Positions 34,785 through 44,929 of a stretch of 64,000 bases of DNA are shown here, in pieces (the stretch's first letter is position 1; the number at the start of each line of letters is the position of its first letter). The position numbers and the translations under genes are program-made. The stretch comes from Aquisalinus luteolus (lineage in GTDB: Bacteria > Pseudomonadota > Alphaproteobacteria > Caulobacterales > Parvularculaceae). Where the stretch lies: assembly GCF_009712425.2 (NCBI RefSeq), contig NZ_VCJR02000007.1:1-64000 (forward strand), read 5' to 3'. The notes below the pieces were generated by a model, which was not told the origin of the DNA, did not search any database, and saw only the letters and a program-made list of their open reading frames with translations.

Positions 34785-36405
34785 ATGGCAGCGCCTTGTA
34801 AACGAAGTCCGTATACAGCACGTCCCCTGATGCGCCTGCAGAGAAGAAGGCAGGACGCAGGCTGAGGAAGTCCCCGAAGACATTCTGGTGGAGACCGGAA
34901 GTCTCATAGCGCCACGGATGCCGCTGCCAGTCAGTGCCGTTGACGCTGTATTCCATCGTCACGATATGCCGGTCATTGGTCATGCGCATATGCAGCCTGT
35001 CCGTGTCGACGGGAATGCGCAGCCATCCCTGATCCTGATTGTAATTATAGGTATAGACCTCGCCATTGCCGAAACCGAAGCCGACAAAGCCCTTGCCATT
35101 GTAGAACTGCAGCAAGCCGCCAATTGCCTCGCCACGAGGCTCGCAGATGATCGAGACCTGATAGGCATGATCGCCAGCCTTGCAGGCGATGGGTGAACAG
35201 TTTTGCGGCCCCTCACCCTTAGCAGCAACAAGAAGACCGCCTTCCGTATACTGAAGCCTTCTGGCTTCATTCGCACCCGGCTCACAGAAACTCCACTGGA
35301 TGCCGAACTTGTTGGACGAGAAATCGTCCGACAGGGCGCGTCCTGCGGGGCCAGCCTTGCCACCCTTCGGCTTTGGCAATGGCTGTGACAGGTCACCGCC
35401 CAGCGCGCGGAACCAGCCATCTTCGGTCCATTCGATCGGGTCGAGCAATGTCTGCCGTCCCAGCGTGCGATAGCCGTTTTCATAGCCATGGTAGACCATC
35501 CACCAGTCACCACCCGGGCCTTCGACCACCGTCGCATGACCACGGGACCACCAGCGCTCGTCCGGGTCGCTGGTCCGCACAATCGGGTTGTACGGACATT
35601 GCTCCCACGGTCCGTGGATCGACTTCGACCGGGACACGACAACCATGTGGCCGGTCGGCGGACCGGCCGTGCCGCCGACGGCAGCGACGAGATAGAAATA
35701 CTCCCCGCGCTTCATCAGCTTGGGGCCTTCGCCGGCATACATCTCGACTACCCAGTCATCCGGATACTGCCATAGTTCGAATGTCTGCTCCACGGGTCCT
35801 GCCGTCGCCAGGCCGTCATCGGTCAGTTCCACACGGCTGCCGGCATTCATGAACAGGTAGCGCTTGCCATCCTCGCCGACGACATGGCCGGGATCGATAC
35901 GGTTCGGGATCCCGAGGTCGATGGGCTCGCTCCATGGCCCCTCGATATCGTCCGCATAGATAACCAGAATGCTCTGGCTGTTGTTCCTCAGTGCCGGGAT
36001 GTAGATGAAATAGCGCCCGTCATGCTTGATCAGGTCCAGCGCCCAGACGGAGCCTACCGATTCAGGCAGAGCTGCCGTCACCGGCGTCCAGTTGACAAGA
36101 TCCGTCGACTTCCAGATGACGATGCCGGGCACGGAATCGAACGACGAGAAAGACATGTAATAGACGTCGCCATCCTTCAGGATGGTCGGGTCCGGATGAT
36201 CACCGGAGACGATCGGATTGAGGAACATGCCATTGCCCAGATCGGCGATGCGCTGTCCCTCGATACCTCGCCGCCATTGTGGCAGATTTTCAGGCGGGCA
36301 CGGTGCAGGTGCGCTGCCATCCTGCGCTCTCGCCGTACCGCCAATGGCAAGGCTGCCAGCGCCGCCAAGCAGGGCGGATTTCATCAAGTCTCGTCTTGTG
36401 GTCAC
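34783..36405 (-). CDS. Tat-exported GH43 glycosidase
   Basis: A 540-residue exported enzyme. The start is taken at GTG 36405 (SD GGAGA 6 bases upstream), giving a twin-arginine head TTRRDLMKSALLGGAG and a signal peptide ending near GGTARA. The catalytic domain is a five-bladed GH43 propeller (about residues 55-320): base Asp in SGDHPDPTILKDGD, pKa-modulating Asp in VWALDLIKHDGR, acid Glu in EMYAGEGPKLMKRGE. The C-terminal 200 residues are a beta-sandwich like that of beta-xylosidases/arabinofuranosidases. Likely substrate: alpha-L-arabinofuranosyl or beta-xylosyl side groups. It follows the second GH43 gene on the same strand. Confidence 0.88.
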   Translation of the reverse strand: MTTRRDLMKSALLGGAGSLAIGGTARAQDGSAPAPCPPENLPQWRRGIEGQRIADLGNGMFLNPIVSGDHPDPTILKDGDVYYMSFSSFDSVPGIVIWKSTDLVNWTPVTAALPESVGSVWALDLIKHDGRYFIYIPALRNNSQSILVIYADDIEGPWSEPIDLGIPNRIDPGHVVGEDGKRYLFMNAGSRVELTDDGLATAGPVEQTFELWQYPDDWVVEMYAGEGPKLMKRGEYFYLVAAVGGTAGPPTGHMVVVSRSKSIHGPWEQCPYNPIVRTSDPDERWWSRGHATVVEGPGGDWWMVYHGYENGYRTLGRQTLLDPIEWTEDGWFRALGGDLSQPLPKPKGGKAGPAGRALSDDFSSNKFGIQWSFCEPGANEARRLQYTEGGLLVAAKGEGPQNCSPIACKAGDHAYQVSIICEPRGEAIGGLLQFYNGKGFVGFGFGNGEVYTYNYNQDQGWLRIPVDTDRLHMRMTNDRHIVTMEYSVNGTDWQRHPWRYETSGLHQNVFGDFLSLRPAFFSAGASGDVLYTDFVYKALP

Positions 36406-36471
36406 ATCATTCTCCAAACAAACTCTGTTTACCTGCCTCAGGCAATATCTGTCGCATTCTTGGCAAGCTTC

Positions 36472-38217
36472 CTACGGCGCGCGCTGGGTATACATACCGG
36501 CAACAGCCCCGGTGAAGCCGCCTGCCTGTGCCGTAGTCAGGACTGAACTATCACCCGCGTCAAGCAGGTAGGCATAGTCTTCCCCGTTACTTCTATAGGC
36601 AAAAGCGATCTCGCCTTTATCGATTTCCATGCGCAGCTGCCATGGCCCATCGCCAGACAGCGCGCTTTGTGCGAGAACTTCTCCCTCTGCTGGCTCGTCG
36701 GTGGAGCCGCGACGGCGAAGGACGATCGATCGCTCACCATTCTCTTCCACCACGATGCCGAAGGCGTAGTAATGGGCGCTGTTCTGTATGGCGAGCAGGC
36801 CCGCCTCGTCACCAGGCGTTTGCGACATCGCTGAAAGCTCCGTCTCGACAGTGGCTGTCATATGTTGCAGGCGGCGACCGATGAAGGAGGGTTGTGCTCC
36901 CGCGCCAACCCGTTCTGCGCGGGGCTCCAGTTTCAATTGCCCGTCTTCCATCTGCCACCACTCGGCCTTGGGGGTACGGATGAACAGCCATTGCGGCGCG
37001 AGGCTGTCGCGATCGAACTCTTCCCGCACGGTAAAATTACCCGTCGTCGGCGGCGTTGCCACATCACCAGCAGGCAGGTCCGGCTTCTTGGCGACGGCAG
37101 GCACAGCCTCACCCGGCTCAAGTATGATCGGCCAGCCATCCTGCCAGGTGACGGGCAACAGGAATGTTTCCCGTCCGGTGTGGAAGCGTCCCGGATCCTG
37201 CGGCGGCACATCGAGATCGTAGACGCGCGTGGCAAGGAAAACTGCCCACCAGTTGCCATTCCCGTCATCGAAAATATCGGCATGGCCTGTGGCAGTAACG
37301 GGGTTGTCCCGATCATCCGGCAAGCCGAACTGGGTCAGCACAGGATTGCCCGGATAGGGCTCATAAGGGCCAAACACGTTATCAGAACGATAGACAAGCT
37401 GGCCGTGATAATACCCGGTGCCCCCGCCCGGCGCGGAGAGAATGTAGCTCCCATCAACTTTGTAGATATGCGGCCCTTCGATATACTCCGTATGCCAAGG
37501 GGCTTCTGTGGCGCCATCAACCAGCATGACATCATCAGAAACCTGCTCGAAGGTTTCCGGATCGACCTCCATGACATACAGGGCTGAATGGGCATCGAAC
37601 GACTTCTCGGGCGGAGTGCGCTGGTGCACGATGAACATCCTGCCGTCATCGTCGAAGAAAATGGACGGATCGATCCCTTCAAGATGAGGAAGCCACACAG
37701 GATCAGACCACGGTCCTGCCGGATCCTCGGCCGTCACGATGAAATTGCCACCACACGCGATGCAGGTGGTGGTCATGTAAAAGGTGCCGTCCTTGTGTTC
37801 GATCGTTGGCGCATAAATGCCGGTCTGCCCCAGATGAAGCCTGTCGAACGGCATCATGTCCGGCCTGTCGATGACATTGCCAAGCTGCGTCCAGTTGACG
37901 AGGTCCCGACTGTGATGAACCGGAACACCGGGGTAAAAGCCGAAAGTCGAGTTGACCATGTAGAAATCCGCGCCCACACGAACGACGCTGGGGTCAGGAT
38001 AATACCCGGCCAGAATGGGATTCCTGTACTGATCATCGCCGATCGAACCGGCAAACTGCTCATCGGCACCCGTATATTCAAACCATGAGAAGTTCGCGGT
38101 TTCAGATACCGGTTCCGTTTCAACATCAGTTTCGACGTCAACGGTATTCCCACCTGATTGCCCGCAAGCGGTCAGACAGATTGCGACAAACAATCCGGAC
38201 AGAGTCTTCCTGTACAT
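36472..38217 (-). CDS. GH43 glycosidase lipoprotein
   Basis: A 581-residue lipoprotein: the signal peptide ends in the lipobox CLTAC|G, so the mature protein begins with a lipid-modified Cys and an acidic linker. The GH43 propeller (about residues 60-370) has the base Asp in YYPDPSVVRVGAD, Asp in LEGIDPSIFFDDDG and acid Glu in EYIEGPHIYKVDGS; about residues 390-580 form a C-terminal beta-sandwich. Probably an arabinofuranosidase/xylosidase on the cell surface or in the periplasm, acting before the Tat-exported GH43. First gene of the minus-strand GH43 pair, divergent from the TonB receptor. Confidence 0.88.
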   Translation of the reverse strand: MYRKTLSGLFVAICLTACGQSGGNTVDVETDVETEPVSETANFSWFEYTGADEQFAGSIGDDQYRNPILAGYYPDPSVVRVGADFYMVNSTFGFYPGVPVHHSRDLVNWTQLGNVIDRPDMMPFDRLHLGQTGIYAPTIEHKDGTFYMTTTCIACGGNFIVTAEDPAGPWSDPVWLPHLEGIDPSIFFDDDGRMFIVHQRTPPEKSFDAHSALYVMEVDPETFEQVSDDVMLVDGATEAPWHTEYIEGPHIYKVDGSYILSAPGGGTGYYHGQLVYRSDNVFGPYEPYPGNPVLTQFGLPDDRDNPVTATGHADIFDDGNGNWWAVFLATRVYDLDVPPQDPGRFHTGRETFLLPVTWQDGWPIILEPGEAVPAVAKKPDLPAGDVATPPTTGNFTVREEFDRDSLAPQWLFIRTPKAEWWQMEDGQLKLEPRAERVGAGAQPSFIGRRLQHMTATVETELSAMSQTPGDEAGLLAIQNSAHYYAFGIVVEENGERSIVLRRRGSTDEPAEGEVLAQSALSGDGPWQLRMEIDKGEIAFAYRSNGEDYAYLLDAGDSSVLTTAQAGGFTGAVAGMYTQRAP

Positions 38218-38747
38218 TCCGACATTTCCCTATCTTGTCTTTTGTTGTTCCGTTCTGATCAGGGCAAGCTGGTAGCCCCCTCAAAACGCCTTTTTAAGCG
38301 AAGGTAGCTGGTGAAAGCCGGTCACATCAAGAACGGTCTTCGACACCAGACGTCTCGAGCCACCTGTTTTGGGCCATTTTGAGGGATACCGCGTCCATTT
38401 CATTCCCCAAGACACCGATTTCATGAAACTGACGATCCGTCTCGCAACAAAAGCCCGGGGCAGGTTCACGAGCATGTTATGGGATTAATCAGCAGGGATC
38501 CGGCTTTTTGTGTGCTTGTCGTCTGACAGGACCGGACTGATGGTTGCGAATATGCTTCCCGGGGGTATGGCGTTGGGCAAACGTCCTCCAGCTCAACAGC
38601 CTGCCCATCGGAGGCAAAGGCGGGGAGGTCCTTTGTTTACTCCATCGCCTTTTCCGTACCCATCCGTCCAGAAGTCACGATCCTTGTGACCCAAAAGATA
38701 AACTCAAAAACATTTCCGCGTAGCGGGAGTGAGGGGAAGGAACAGAG
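38218..38747. other. Divergent promoter region of the polysaccharide locus
   Basis: A 530-base non-coding stretch between the GH43 pair (minus) and the TonB receptor (plus). It should hold both promoters. Only short unconvincing open frames are seen. The SD of the receptor is AACAGAG-like and weak. I could not identify an operator with confidence; a LytTR-type direct repeat is a reasonable thing to look for here, given the LytTR regulator at the other end of the locus. Confidence 0.4.
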
Positions 38748-41700
38748 ATGAAGATCAACGAAATGCTCCTCGGAGCAAGCGTAATAGCCTTGTCCATGGC
38801 CGGCACCATGCTGCCGTCCGTCGCCTGGGCACAAGCCGATGAGAGTAATGCTTCGGCACAGGAAGAATCCGAAGACGATGGCGACACGATTGTCATCACC
38901 GGGCGCCGCCAGGCGCTTCAGAGCGCGGACGAGCGCAAGAAAAACGCCGGTGCCATCCTCGACGCCGTTGTGGCGGACGATGCGGGCAAACTTCCGGACA
39001 ACTCCATCACCGAAGTCCTGCAGCGTGTATCGGGCGTATCCATCGTGCGTTTCGCCGCCCTTGGCGACCCGGACCACTTCTCCGTCGAAGGTTCCGGCAT
39101 CCAGGTGCGCGGCCTTTCCGGTGTTGCCTCCCGCCTGAACGGCCGGGAAATCTTCAGCGCCAATTCCGGCCGCTCCCTGCTCTGGGGTGACGTCACGCCA
39201 GAGCTGATGTCCGCGGTTGATGTCTACAAATCGACCTCTGCTGACATGATCGAGGGTGGTACAGGCGGCACGGTAGACCTGCGCACCAAATTGCCTTTCG
39301 ACTATGATTACGGCATGAACTTCGCTGGCTCGGGCGAATTGAGCTATGGCGACCTCGCCAAGGAAACCGATTATTCGGCCTCCGGCCTCATTTCCGGCAA
39401 GTGGGACACCGATATCGGTGATATCGGCTTCCTGATTGACGGTGCCTACAGCCAGTTCTCGTCGAACTCCGACTTTTTCCGTATGGAGACCTACTACCGC
39501 ACGCGCCTGAATAACTCCGACTATTTCATTCCGGGCGGCTATGACTATGGCGAGCAGGACTTCCAGCGCAAACGCGAAGGCATCTATGCTGCCGGTCAGT
39601 GGGCGCCAAATGATGAATTGCTCTTCACCGGTATCTTCTTCCAGTCCCGGTATCAGAATGAATCCCATGAGTATGGTTCGTTCGTGACATCGCAGACGCT
39701 TGCTGTCGATCCGTCGACGAGCACGTTCGACGACCAGGGCGGCCTGCTTCAGTCGGACGCCGTCTTCCAGCGCGACACGGCGACCTTCGCCCCCAGCGGT
39801 GCAACGATCACCAGTGGCGGCAATATGGGTGTCGCCCTCAGCGACTCCAAGACACAGGATATGTCGCTCGCCTTCGACTGGAGCCCGGCGAATTCCCGCT
39901 GGCAGGTCCAGGGTGCCTATCAGCGTATCGTCTCCACCGCTGATGCAGACAGCGTCTCGATCTTCCGCGATGTCCAGTTCCCGACCAGCTTCGGCCTGGA
40001 CCTGACCGGTGACCTGCCGCAGGTTTCCCTGCCCGCCAACTTCCAGGAAAGCCTGGACGATCCGGCAAACTATGTCTGGTCGGCTTCCATGCCGCATGGC
40101 GAAAACAACCGTGGTACGCTCGATGCCTTCAACATCGACGCCAGCGTCCTGATCGGCGATGGTTTCTTCCGCTCTGCCAAGTTCGGCGCGCGCTGGTCTG
40201 ACCGCTCCGAACGCGACTTCAATAATGGTTATGCATGGTCGGCCCTTGGCCGTGGCTGGAACGGCGATCCGCAAATGACCTTTGCAAACGCCGCCCCTGG
40301 AGATGTCAGCCAGCACCTGTTCGAAGACTTCTTCCGTGGTGATGCAACGCTGCCGGGCGAATTGCTCTTCCCGAGCCTTGATCTCGCCCGTCGCTTTGCA
40401 TCCGATCCATCCTACCGTGACGTGCTGCACTCCTCCCCGCCGGACAATTTCTGCGGTGCGCCGTTTGCCAGCGATCTCTGGTTCAACTGCTCACCATCCG
40501 GCCCCGCTCCGTCGACCGGCTATGGCGGCGCTGACTATCGCCAGCCCGGCTTCGTCCTGCCACAGGACCGCACTGACTACTCCACCAAACAGGTTGCCGG
40601 CTACGGCCTCGTCCGCTTCGGTCACAACCTGGACAATGGCGCAGAAATCGAAGGCAATGCCGGCCTGCGTGTCGTCGAGGTTGAAAACACCAGTGAGGGC
40701 TTCTTCCAGCAGTTCTCGACAACGTTTGTACGCGATGGCCAGACCTATACCCTGGCTGACCGTTCGGAAAATCGGGTCGATGGAGCGAAGTTCACGAAGT
40801 ACCTGCCATCGGTGAATGTCAGCTATTGGCCGACGGAAGAGATCGTTTTCCGCGGTGCCTATAACATCACCATGGATAATGCATCCTTCAACGCACTGCG
40901 CGCCTCTGGCGATCTCGGGGTTGCGACGACGACGAACCCGAACAGCACACCGAGCAACAACCTGCCGGGCGTGTTCACCAACTACACCACGACATCGGGC
41001 AATCCGAGGCTTGAGCCGACGACGTCCAACAACTTCGACTTCTCGGCCGAATGGTATCCGCGTGCGGGTACGACATTCCACCTCGCCGCGTTCTACAAGG
41101 ACCTCGAAAACCTGCCGATCTACTCAGCGACCCAGCAACCGGTCACTGTCTACTTCGACGATGGCACGTCCGAGGAAGCCTTCGCGACCGCGACCGATGT
41201 GCGCAATGCCGAAGAGAATGCCAAGGTCCGCGGTGTCGAGGTCGGGGGTCGTATCTTCTTCGACAATGCCCCGGGTCTGTGGAGTGGTTTCGGTGTCGAG
41301 GCGAACTACACCTACATCGACAGCGAGAACCCGGGCGACCTGTATCGCGACATCGATGGCGTGACCCGCAACGATGCTCCGCTTCAGGGGCTCTCAGAGC
41401 ATAACTATAACGCTACCCTGCTTTACGAACGTGAACCGTTCTCGGCACGGATCGCCTATAGCTGGCGCTCGAAATACCTGCAGTCGACCAATGCCAACGG
41501 CACGAACGTGACCTACACCTATTTCTCCGAACCGGGTGTCAGCACGTCCATCGCCACGGCCCTGCCGGTCTATGGCGACGCCTATGGCACGCTCGACGCC
41601 GGTGTTCAGTACCGGGTCAATGATAACGTCTCGTTGTTCCTGCAAGGCACCAACCTGACGAACTCGACAGAGGAAACGCTGATGGGCGGCTATCCTGATG

Positions 41701-41771
41701 GCAAGCTCTATACCCGCAGCTGGTTCCAGAGCGACCGGCGGGTGAATGCAGGTGTCAACCTGTCATTCTAG
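38748..41771 (+). CDS. TonB-dependent receptor, Caulobacter/Xanthomonas carbohydrate type
   Basis: A 1007-residue outer-membrane receptor. A signal peptide ends near SVAWA|QAD; a TonB-box-like stretch (DDGDTIVITGRR) follows, then the plug (about residues 60-190: RKKNAGAILDAVVADDAGKL, NSITEVLQRVSGVSI, GGTGGTVDLRTKLPF) and a 22-strand barrel that ends in VNAGVNLSF with C-terminal Phe. The style of the plug (KNAGAILDAVVADDAGKLPD) is that of the TonB-Xanth-Caul group, which imports oligosaccharides. Clustered with GH5, GH35 and GH43 enzymes, it very likely takes up hemicellulose fragments. Confidence 0.93.
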   Translation: MKINEMLLGASVIALSMAGTMLPSVAWAQADESNASAQEESEDDGDTIVITGRRQALQSADERKKNAGAILDAVVADDAGKLPDNSITEVLQRVSGVSIVRFAALGDPDHFSVEGSGIQVRGLSGVASRLNGREIFSANSGRSLLWGDVTPELMSAVDVYKSTSADMIEGGTGGTVDLRTKLPFDYDYGMNFAGSGELSYGDLAKETDYSASGLISGKWDTDIGDIGFLIDGAYSQFSSNSDFFRMETYYRTRLNNSDYFIPGGYDYGEQDFQRKREGIYAAGQWAPNDELLFTGIFFQSRYQNESHEYGSFVTSQTLAVDPSTSTFDDQGGLLQSDAVFQRDTATFAPSGATITSGGNMGVALSDSKTQDMSLAFDWSPANSRWQVQGAYQRIVSTADADSVSIFRDVQFPTSFGLDLTGDLPQVSLPANFQESLDDPANYVWSASMPHGENNRGTLDAFNIDASVLIGDGFFRSAKFGARWSDRSERDFNNGYAWSALGRGWNGDPQMTFANAAPGDVSQHLFEDFFRGDATLPGELLFPSLDLARRFASDPSYRDVLHSSPPDNFCGAPFASDLWFNCSPSGPAPSTGYGGADYRQPGFVLPQDRTDYSTKQVAGYGLVRFGHNLDNGAEIEGNAGLRVVEVENTSEGFFQQFSTTFVRDGQTYTLADRSENRVDGAKFTKYLPSVNVSYWPTEEIVFRGAYNITMDNASFNALRASGDLGVATTTNPNSTPSNNLPGVFTNYTTTSGNPRLEPTTSNNFDFSAEWYPRAGTTFHLAAFYKDLENLPIYSATQQPVTVYFDDGTSEEAFATATDVRNAEENAKVRGVEVGGRIFFDNAPGLWSGFGVEANYTYIDSENPGDLYRDIDGVTRNDAPLQGLSEHNYNATLLYEREPFSARIAYSWRSKYLQSTNANGTNVTYTYFSEPGVSTSIATALPVYGDAYGTLDAGVQYRVNDNVSLFLQGTNLTNSTEETLMGGYPDGKLYTRSWFQSDRRVNAGVNLSF

Positions 41772-41790
41772 TCTGTAAGAGTGTAAGAAA

Positions 41791-41824
41791 GGCGCGGGTA
41801 ACCAATTGGTCGCCCGCGCCTTTT
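41791..41824 (+). terminator. Terminator after the TonB receptor
   Basis: GGCGCGGG (41791-41798) pairs with CCCGCGCC (41813-41820), with ACC/GGT inside and an AATT loop, followed by four T. The first halogenase ATG follows only 14 bases after the T-run, so read-through may set receptor-to-halogenase ratio. Confidence 0.75.
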
Positions 41825-41838
41825 AACCAGTGCCGGGT

Positions 41839-43389
41839 ATGAACGAAGAACACCATATACTTATCGTCGGGGGCGGAACCGCAGGCTGGCTGACGGCAGG
41901 TTACCTTGCCCGCATGCTGGGCGCAGACCGTCCCGGCGGCATATCCGTCACCCTTATTGAATCATCAGACATCGGCATATTGGGCGTTGGTGAAGGCACC
42001 TTCCCCACCATCCGCAACACGCTTTCGCGCATCGGTATCGATGAGGCCGAAATGATCCGTCAATGCGGCGCGGCGTTCAAGCATGGTGCCATGTTCGCCG
42101 ACTGGCAGAACACGCCGGGCACACAGGGCCCCGATCACTACTTCCACGGCTTTCAGGAAACAGGCGACCAGGGCGGACCTGAGCTGCTTCCCTATTGGCT
42201 GCTGGGTGTCGCCAGCAATACGCCGTGGGCTGACATCAATACACCACAAAAGCGCGCCGCCGATGCTTCGCGCGCCCCGAAACTGCCCTCACACCCGGAC
42301 TTTGCCGGGCCGCTGAATTATGCATTCCATTTCGATGCAGCCACGCTCGCCGTCATGCTGCGCGATCAGGGCATCAGGAATGGCGTCAAGCATCTGACCG
42401 GCACGATCACGAATGTCGAGCTGGCCGAGGACGGATCGATTGCCGGCGTCGACAGCGCTGAGCATGGCCGACTGACGGCCAGCCTGTACATAGACTGCAC
42501 CGGCTTCCGCGCGGCATTGATCGGTCGTGCCATGGACGTTCCGTGGAACTCTTGCCAGGACACGCTTTTCTGCGACCGGGCCGTGGCATTGCAGGCCCCC
42601 TACGAAACACCGGATGCACCGATCAAGCCCTATACCCTGTCAACGGCGCAGGAAGCAGGCTGGATCTGGGACATAGGACTGGAGACGCGCCGCGGCCTCG
42701 GCCACGTCTATTCATCGGCGCACACTGACGCAGATACAGCCGAACAGGCCCTGCGCCACTATGCCGGGGCCGCAGGCAAGGAGATGGACGCACGCCATTT
42801 CAGCTTCAAGGCAGGCTACCGCAAAGTGAACTGGCAAAAGAACTGCGTTGCCATCGGCCTGTCGAGCGGCTTTTTCGAACCACTGGAAGCAACGGGCATC
42901 GTCTTTTCAGAGATCGCGGCCACCCTTGTCGCCAATCTCTACCCCTGGGCAGGCGACCTCGAGACCTCGGCACGACAATTCAATCGCATCATGTTGCAGC
43001 GCTATGAACGGGCGCGCGACTTTATCAAGATGCACTATTTCCTCAGTAAGCGGCGCGACAGCCAGTTCTGGATCGATAACGCCAATCCGGATGCAACGCC
43101 TGACAGCCTCCATGAATTGCTCGACCGCTGGCGGTATCGCCCGCCGAACGAGATGGATTTCGACACCAATATCGACATCTTCACCCAGTCGAGCTGGCAA
43201 TATGTCCTGTACGGCATGGGATGGAAAACCGACCTGTCGCACAAGGCGGGTTTCTATCGCTATCATGAAGATGCCCGCGCTGCCTTCGCCAAGATCGACA
43301 GTCAGGCGGCCTATGCCATCAACCAGCTGCCGTCGAACCGGGAACTGGTCAGCTACGCCCGTGACCACTCGTTCGGGGGGCACGCATGA
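41839..43389 (+). CDS. Flavin-dependent halogenase, tryptophan-halogenase family (1)
   Basis: A 516-residue flavin-dependent halogenase family protein. HILIVGGGTAGWLTA (residues about 6-20) is the FAD-binding motif; K81 in AAFKHGAMFADW is at the place of the catalytic lysine; FFEPLEATGI near residue 347 holds the conserved Glu. The diagnostic WxWxIP motif appears as WIWDIG (residue 275 on), with Gly in place of Pro. These enzymes use FADH2, oxygen and halide (often bromide) to halogenate indoles or other aromatics; the substrate here is unknown. It overlaps the second halogenase by ATGA (43386-43389). An alternative GTG start at 41830 is possible. Confidence 0.88.
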   Translation: MNEEHHILIVGGGTAGWLTAGYLARMLGADRPGGISVTLIESSDIGILGVGEGTFPTIRNTLSRIGIDEAEMIRQCGAAFKHGAMFADWQNTPGTQGPDHYFHGFQETGDQGGPELLPYWLLGVASNTPWADINTPQKRAADASRAPKLPSHPDFAGPLNYAFHFDAATLAVMLRDQGIRNGVKHLTGTITNVELAEDGSIAGVDSAEHGRLTASLYIDCTGFRAALIGRAMDVPWNSCQDTLFCDRAVALQAPYETPDAPIKPYTLSTAQEAGWIWDIGLETRRGLGHVYSSAHTDADTAEQALRHYAGAAGKEMDARHFSFKAGYRKVNWQKNCVAIGLSSGFFEPLEATGIVFSEIAATLVANLYPWAGDLETSARQFNRIMLQRYERARDFIKMHYFLSKRRDSQFWIDNANPDATPDSLHELLDRWRYRPPNEMDFDTNIDIFTQSSWQYVLYGMGWKTDLSHKAGFYRYHEDARAAFAKIDSQAAYAINQLPSNRELVSYARDHSFGGHA

Positions 43390-44912
43390 CGACGCAACAG
43401 GCCGCTGCCCCACTTTCCAGCATTGTCATTGTCGGCGGCGGTACGGCCGGATGGATGACGGCTGCAGCCATATCCCGCATGGTCGCCGCCGGTATATCCG
43501 TTCAGCTGATCGAGTCCGACCAGATCGGCACTGTCGGTGTCGGCGAGGCGACCATTCCCTCACTGCGCGATTTCAACCTTGCGCTCGGCATCAACGAAAA
43601 CGAGTTTCTACGCGCCGTACAGGGTACGTTCAAACTGGGGATAGAATTTTCCAATTGGGGCAATGTCGGCGAGCGGTATATACACCCTTTCGGGAAATAT
43701 GGCCGCAAGACCCACGGCATCGATTTTCACCAGATCTGGCTGAAACAGAAGCATCGCGGCGGCCAGGCAGACCCCGGGCCGATCGATGATTATTCCATAT
43801 CCATCGCGGCGGCGCGAAACGGCCGTTTCTCCCGCCCGGTCGCCAATCCGGACGCAATCCTCTCGGCCCTGAATTATGCCTATCACATCGACGCAGGCCG
43901 CTATGCACAATATCTGCGCGACTATGCCGAGGACCGCGGCGTGAAACGCATCGAGGGCAAGATAATCAGTGTCGAACAGGCCCCGGACAGCGGCAATATC
44001 ACCGCCGTAAAACTGGAAGACGGCAGCCTGGTCGACGGTGATTTTTTCGTCGATTGCAGCGGCTTCCGCTCTCTGTTGTTGGGGGAGACACTGGGCGTCC
44101 CCTATATCAGCTGGCAGCACTGGCTGCCCTGCGACAGGGCCTTTGCCGTTCCCAGCGCACCCTCAGGGCGTCCTCGCCCCTACACACGAGCGATGGCCGA
44201 AGACAGCGGCTGGCGCTGGAATATCCCCCTTCAGCATCGTACGGGCAATGGCCACGTCTTTTCCTCAGCACACGGTGATGAAGACACGGCCCTGCGCAAG
44301 TTGGCGGACGGCATGGAGGGACAGGCCATCGGCGAGCCACGGCTATTGCGCTTCGTTGCCGGGCGACGCGAGAAACTGTGGGAGAAGAACTGCCTCGCCA
44401 TCGGCCTGTCAGGCGGGTTTATCGAACCTCTTGAATCGACGAGCATACACCTTATTCAGTCCGGCATCTTCAGGCTCATGGCCCTGTTCCCTGATGCCGG
44501 GTTCGATCCTGTGGAGATCAGGGAATATAACCGCTGGCTGATCGAGGAATATGAACATATTCGCGACTTCATCATCCTGCACTACAGGGCAACAGAGCGC
44601 TCCAACACCGACTTCTGGAAGTATTGCCAGACCATGGAAATACCGGACAGCCTTGCCGCGAAGATAGAGCTGTGGCGCGGCAAGGGGCGGATATTCCCTG
44701 CTGGCAATTCACTCTTCACCGAGGAGAGCTGGATTGCGGTTCTGCTGGGGCAGAATATTATTCCCCATTCCGTAGATCCGGTAACTGCCATGCTCCCGCC
44801 AGAGGCAACAGACCGCTTCATGCAGCAGCTTCAGACGATAATCGATCAGGCAGCACAGTCCTTGCCGTCGCATGCGGATTACATCCTGGCGAATTGCCAG
44901 GCAGAAAAATAA
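43386..44912 (+). CDS. Flavin-dependent halogenase, tryptophan-halogenase family (2)
   Basis: A 508-residue paralogue of the previous gene. FAD motif IVIVGGGTAGWMTAAAI (residues about 13-29), catalytic-type K83 in GTFKLGIEFSNWG, intact WRWNIP (residue 276 on) and Glu in FIEPLESTSI near residue 350. The two share the same layout but are clearly diverged, so they are probably not redundant. Translation is coupled to halogenase 1. Halogenase genes of this kind recur beside TonB receptors in Caulobacter and Xanthomonas relatives, where their link to sugar use is not understood. Confidence 0.9.
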   Translation: MTTQQAAAPLSSIVIVGGGTAGWMTAAAISRMVAAGISVQLIESDQIGTVGVGEATIPSLRDFNLALGINENEFLRAVQGTFKLGIEFSNWGNVGERYIHPFGKYGRKTHGIDFHQIWLKQKHRGGQADPGPIDDYSISIAAARNGRFSRPVANPDAILSALNYAYHIDAGRYAQYLRDYAEDRGVKRIEGKIISVEQAPDSGNITAVKLEDGSLVDGDFFVDCSGFRSLLLGETLGVPYISWQHWLPCDRAFAVPSAPSGRPRPYTRAMAEDSGWRWNIPLQHRTGNGHVFSSAHGDEDTALRKLADGMEGQAIGEPRLLRFVAGRREKLWEKNCLAIGLSGGFIEPLESTSIHLIQSGIFRLMALFPDAGFDPVEIREYNRWLIEEYEHIRDFIILHYRATERSNTDFWKYCQTMEIPDSLAAKIELWRGKGRIFPAGNSLFTEESWIAVLLGQNIIPHSVDPVTAMLPPEATDRFMQQLQTIIDQAAQSLPSHADYILANCQAEK

Positions 44913-44929
44913 ACATCAGGAGGAAATAG

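Noticed and set aside
38281-38475. A 64-codon minus-strand frame in the polysaccharide-locus promoter region
   Set aside because: No SD, no recognisable protein features, and it lies where promoters are expected.
38637-40430. A 597-codon open frame on the minus strand
   Set aside because: Antisense to the TonB receptor gene; composition reflects the receptor's codon bias.
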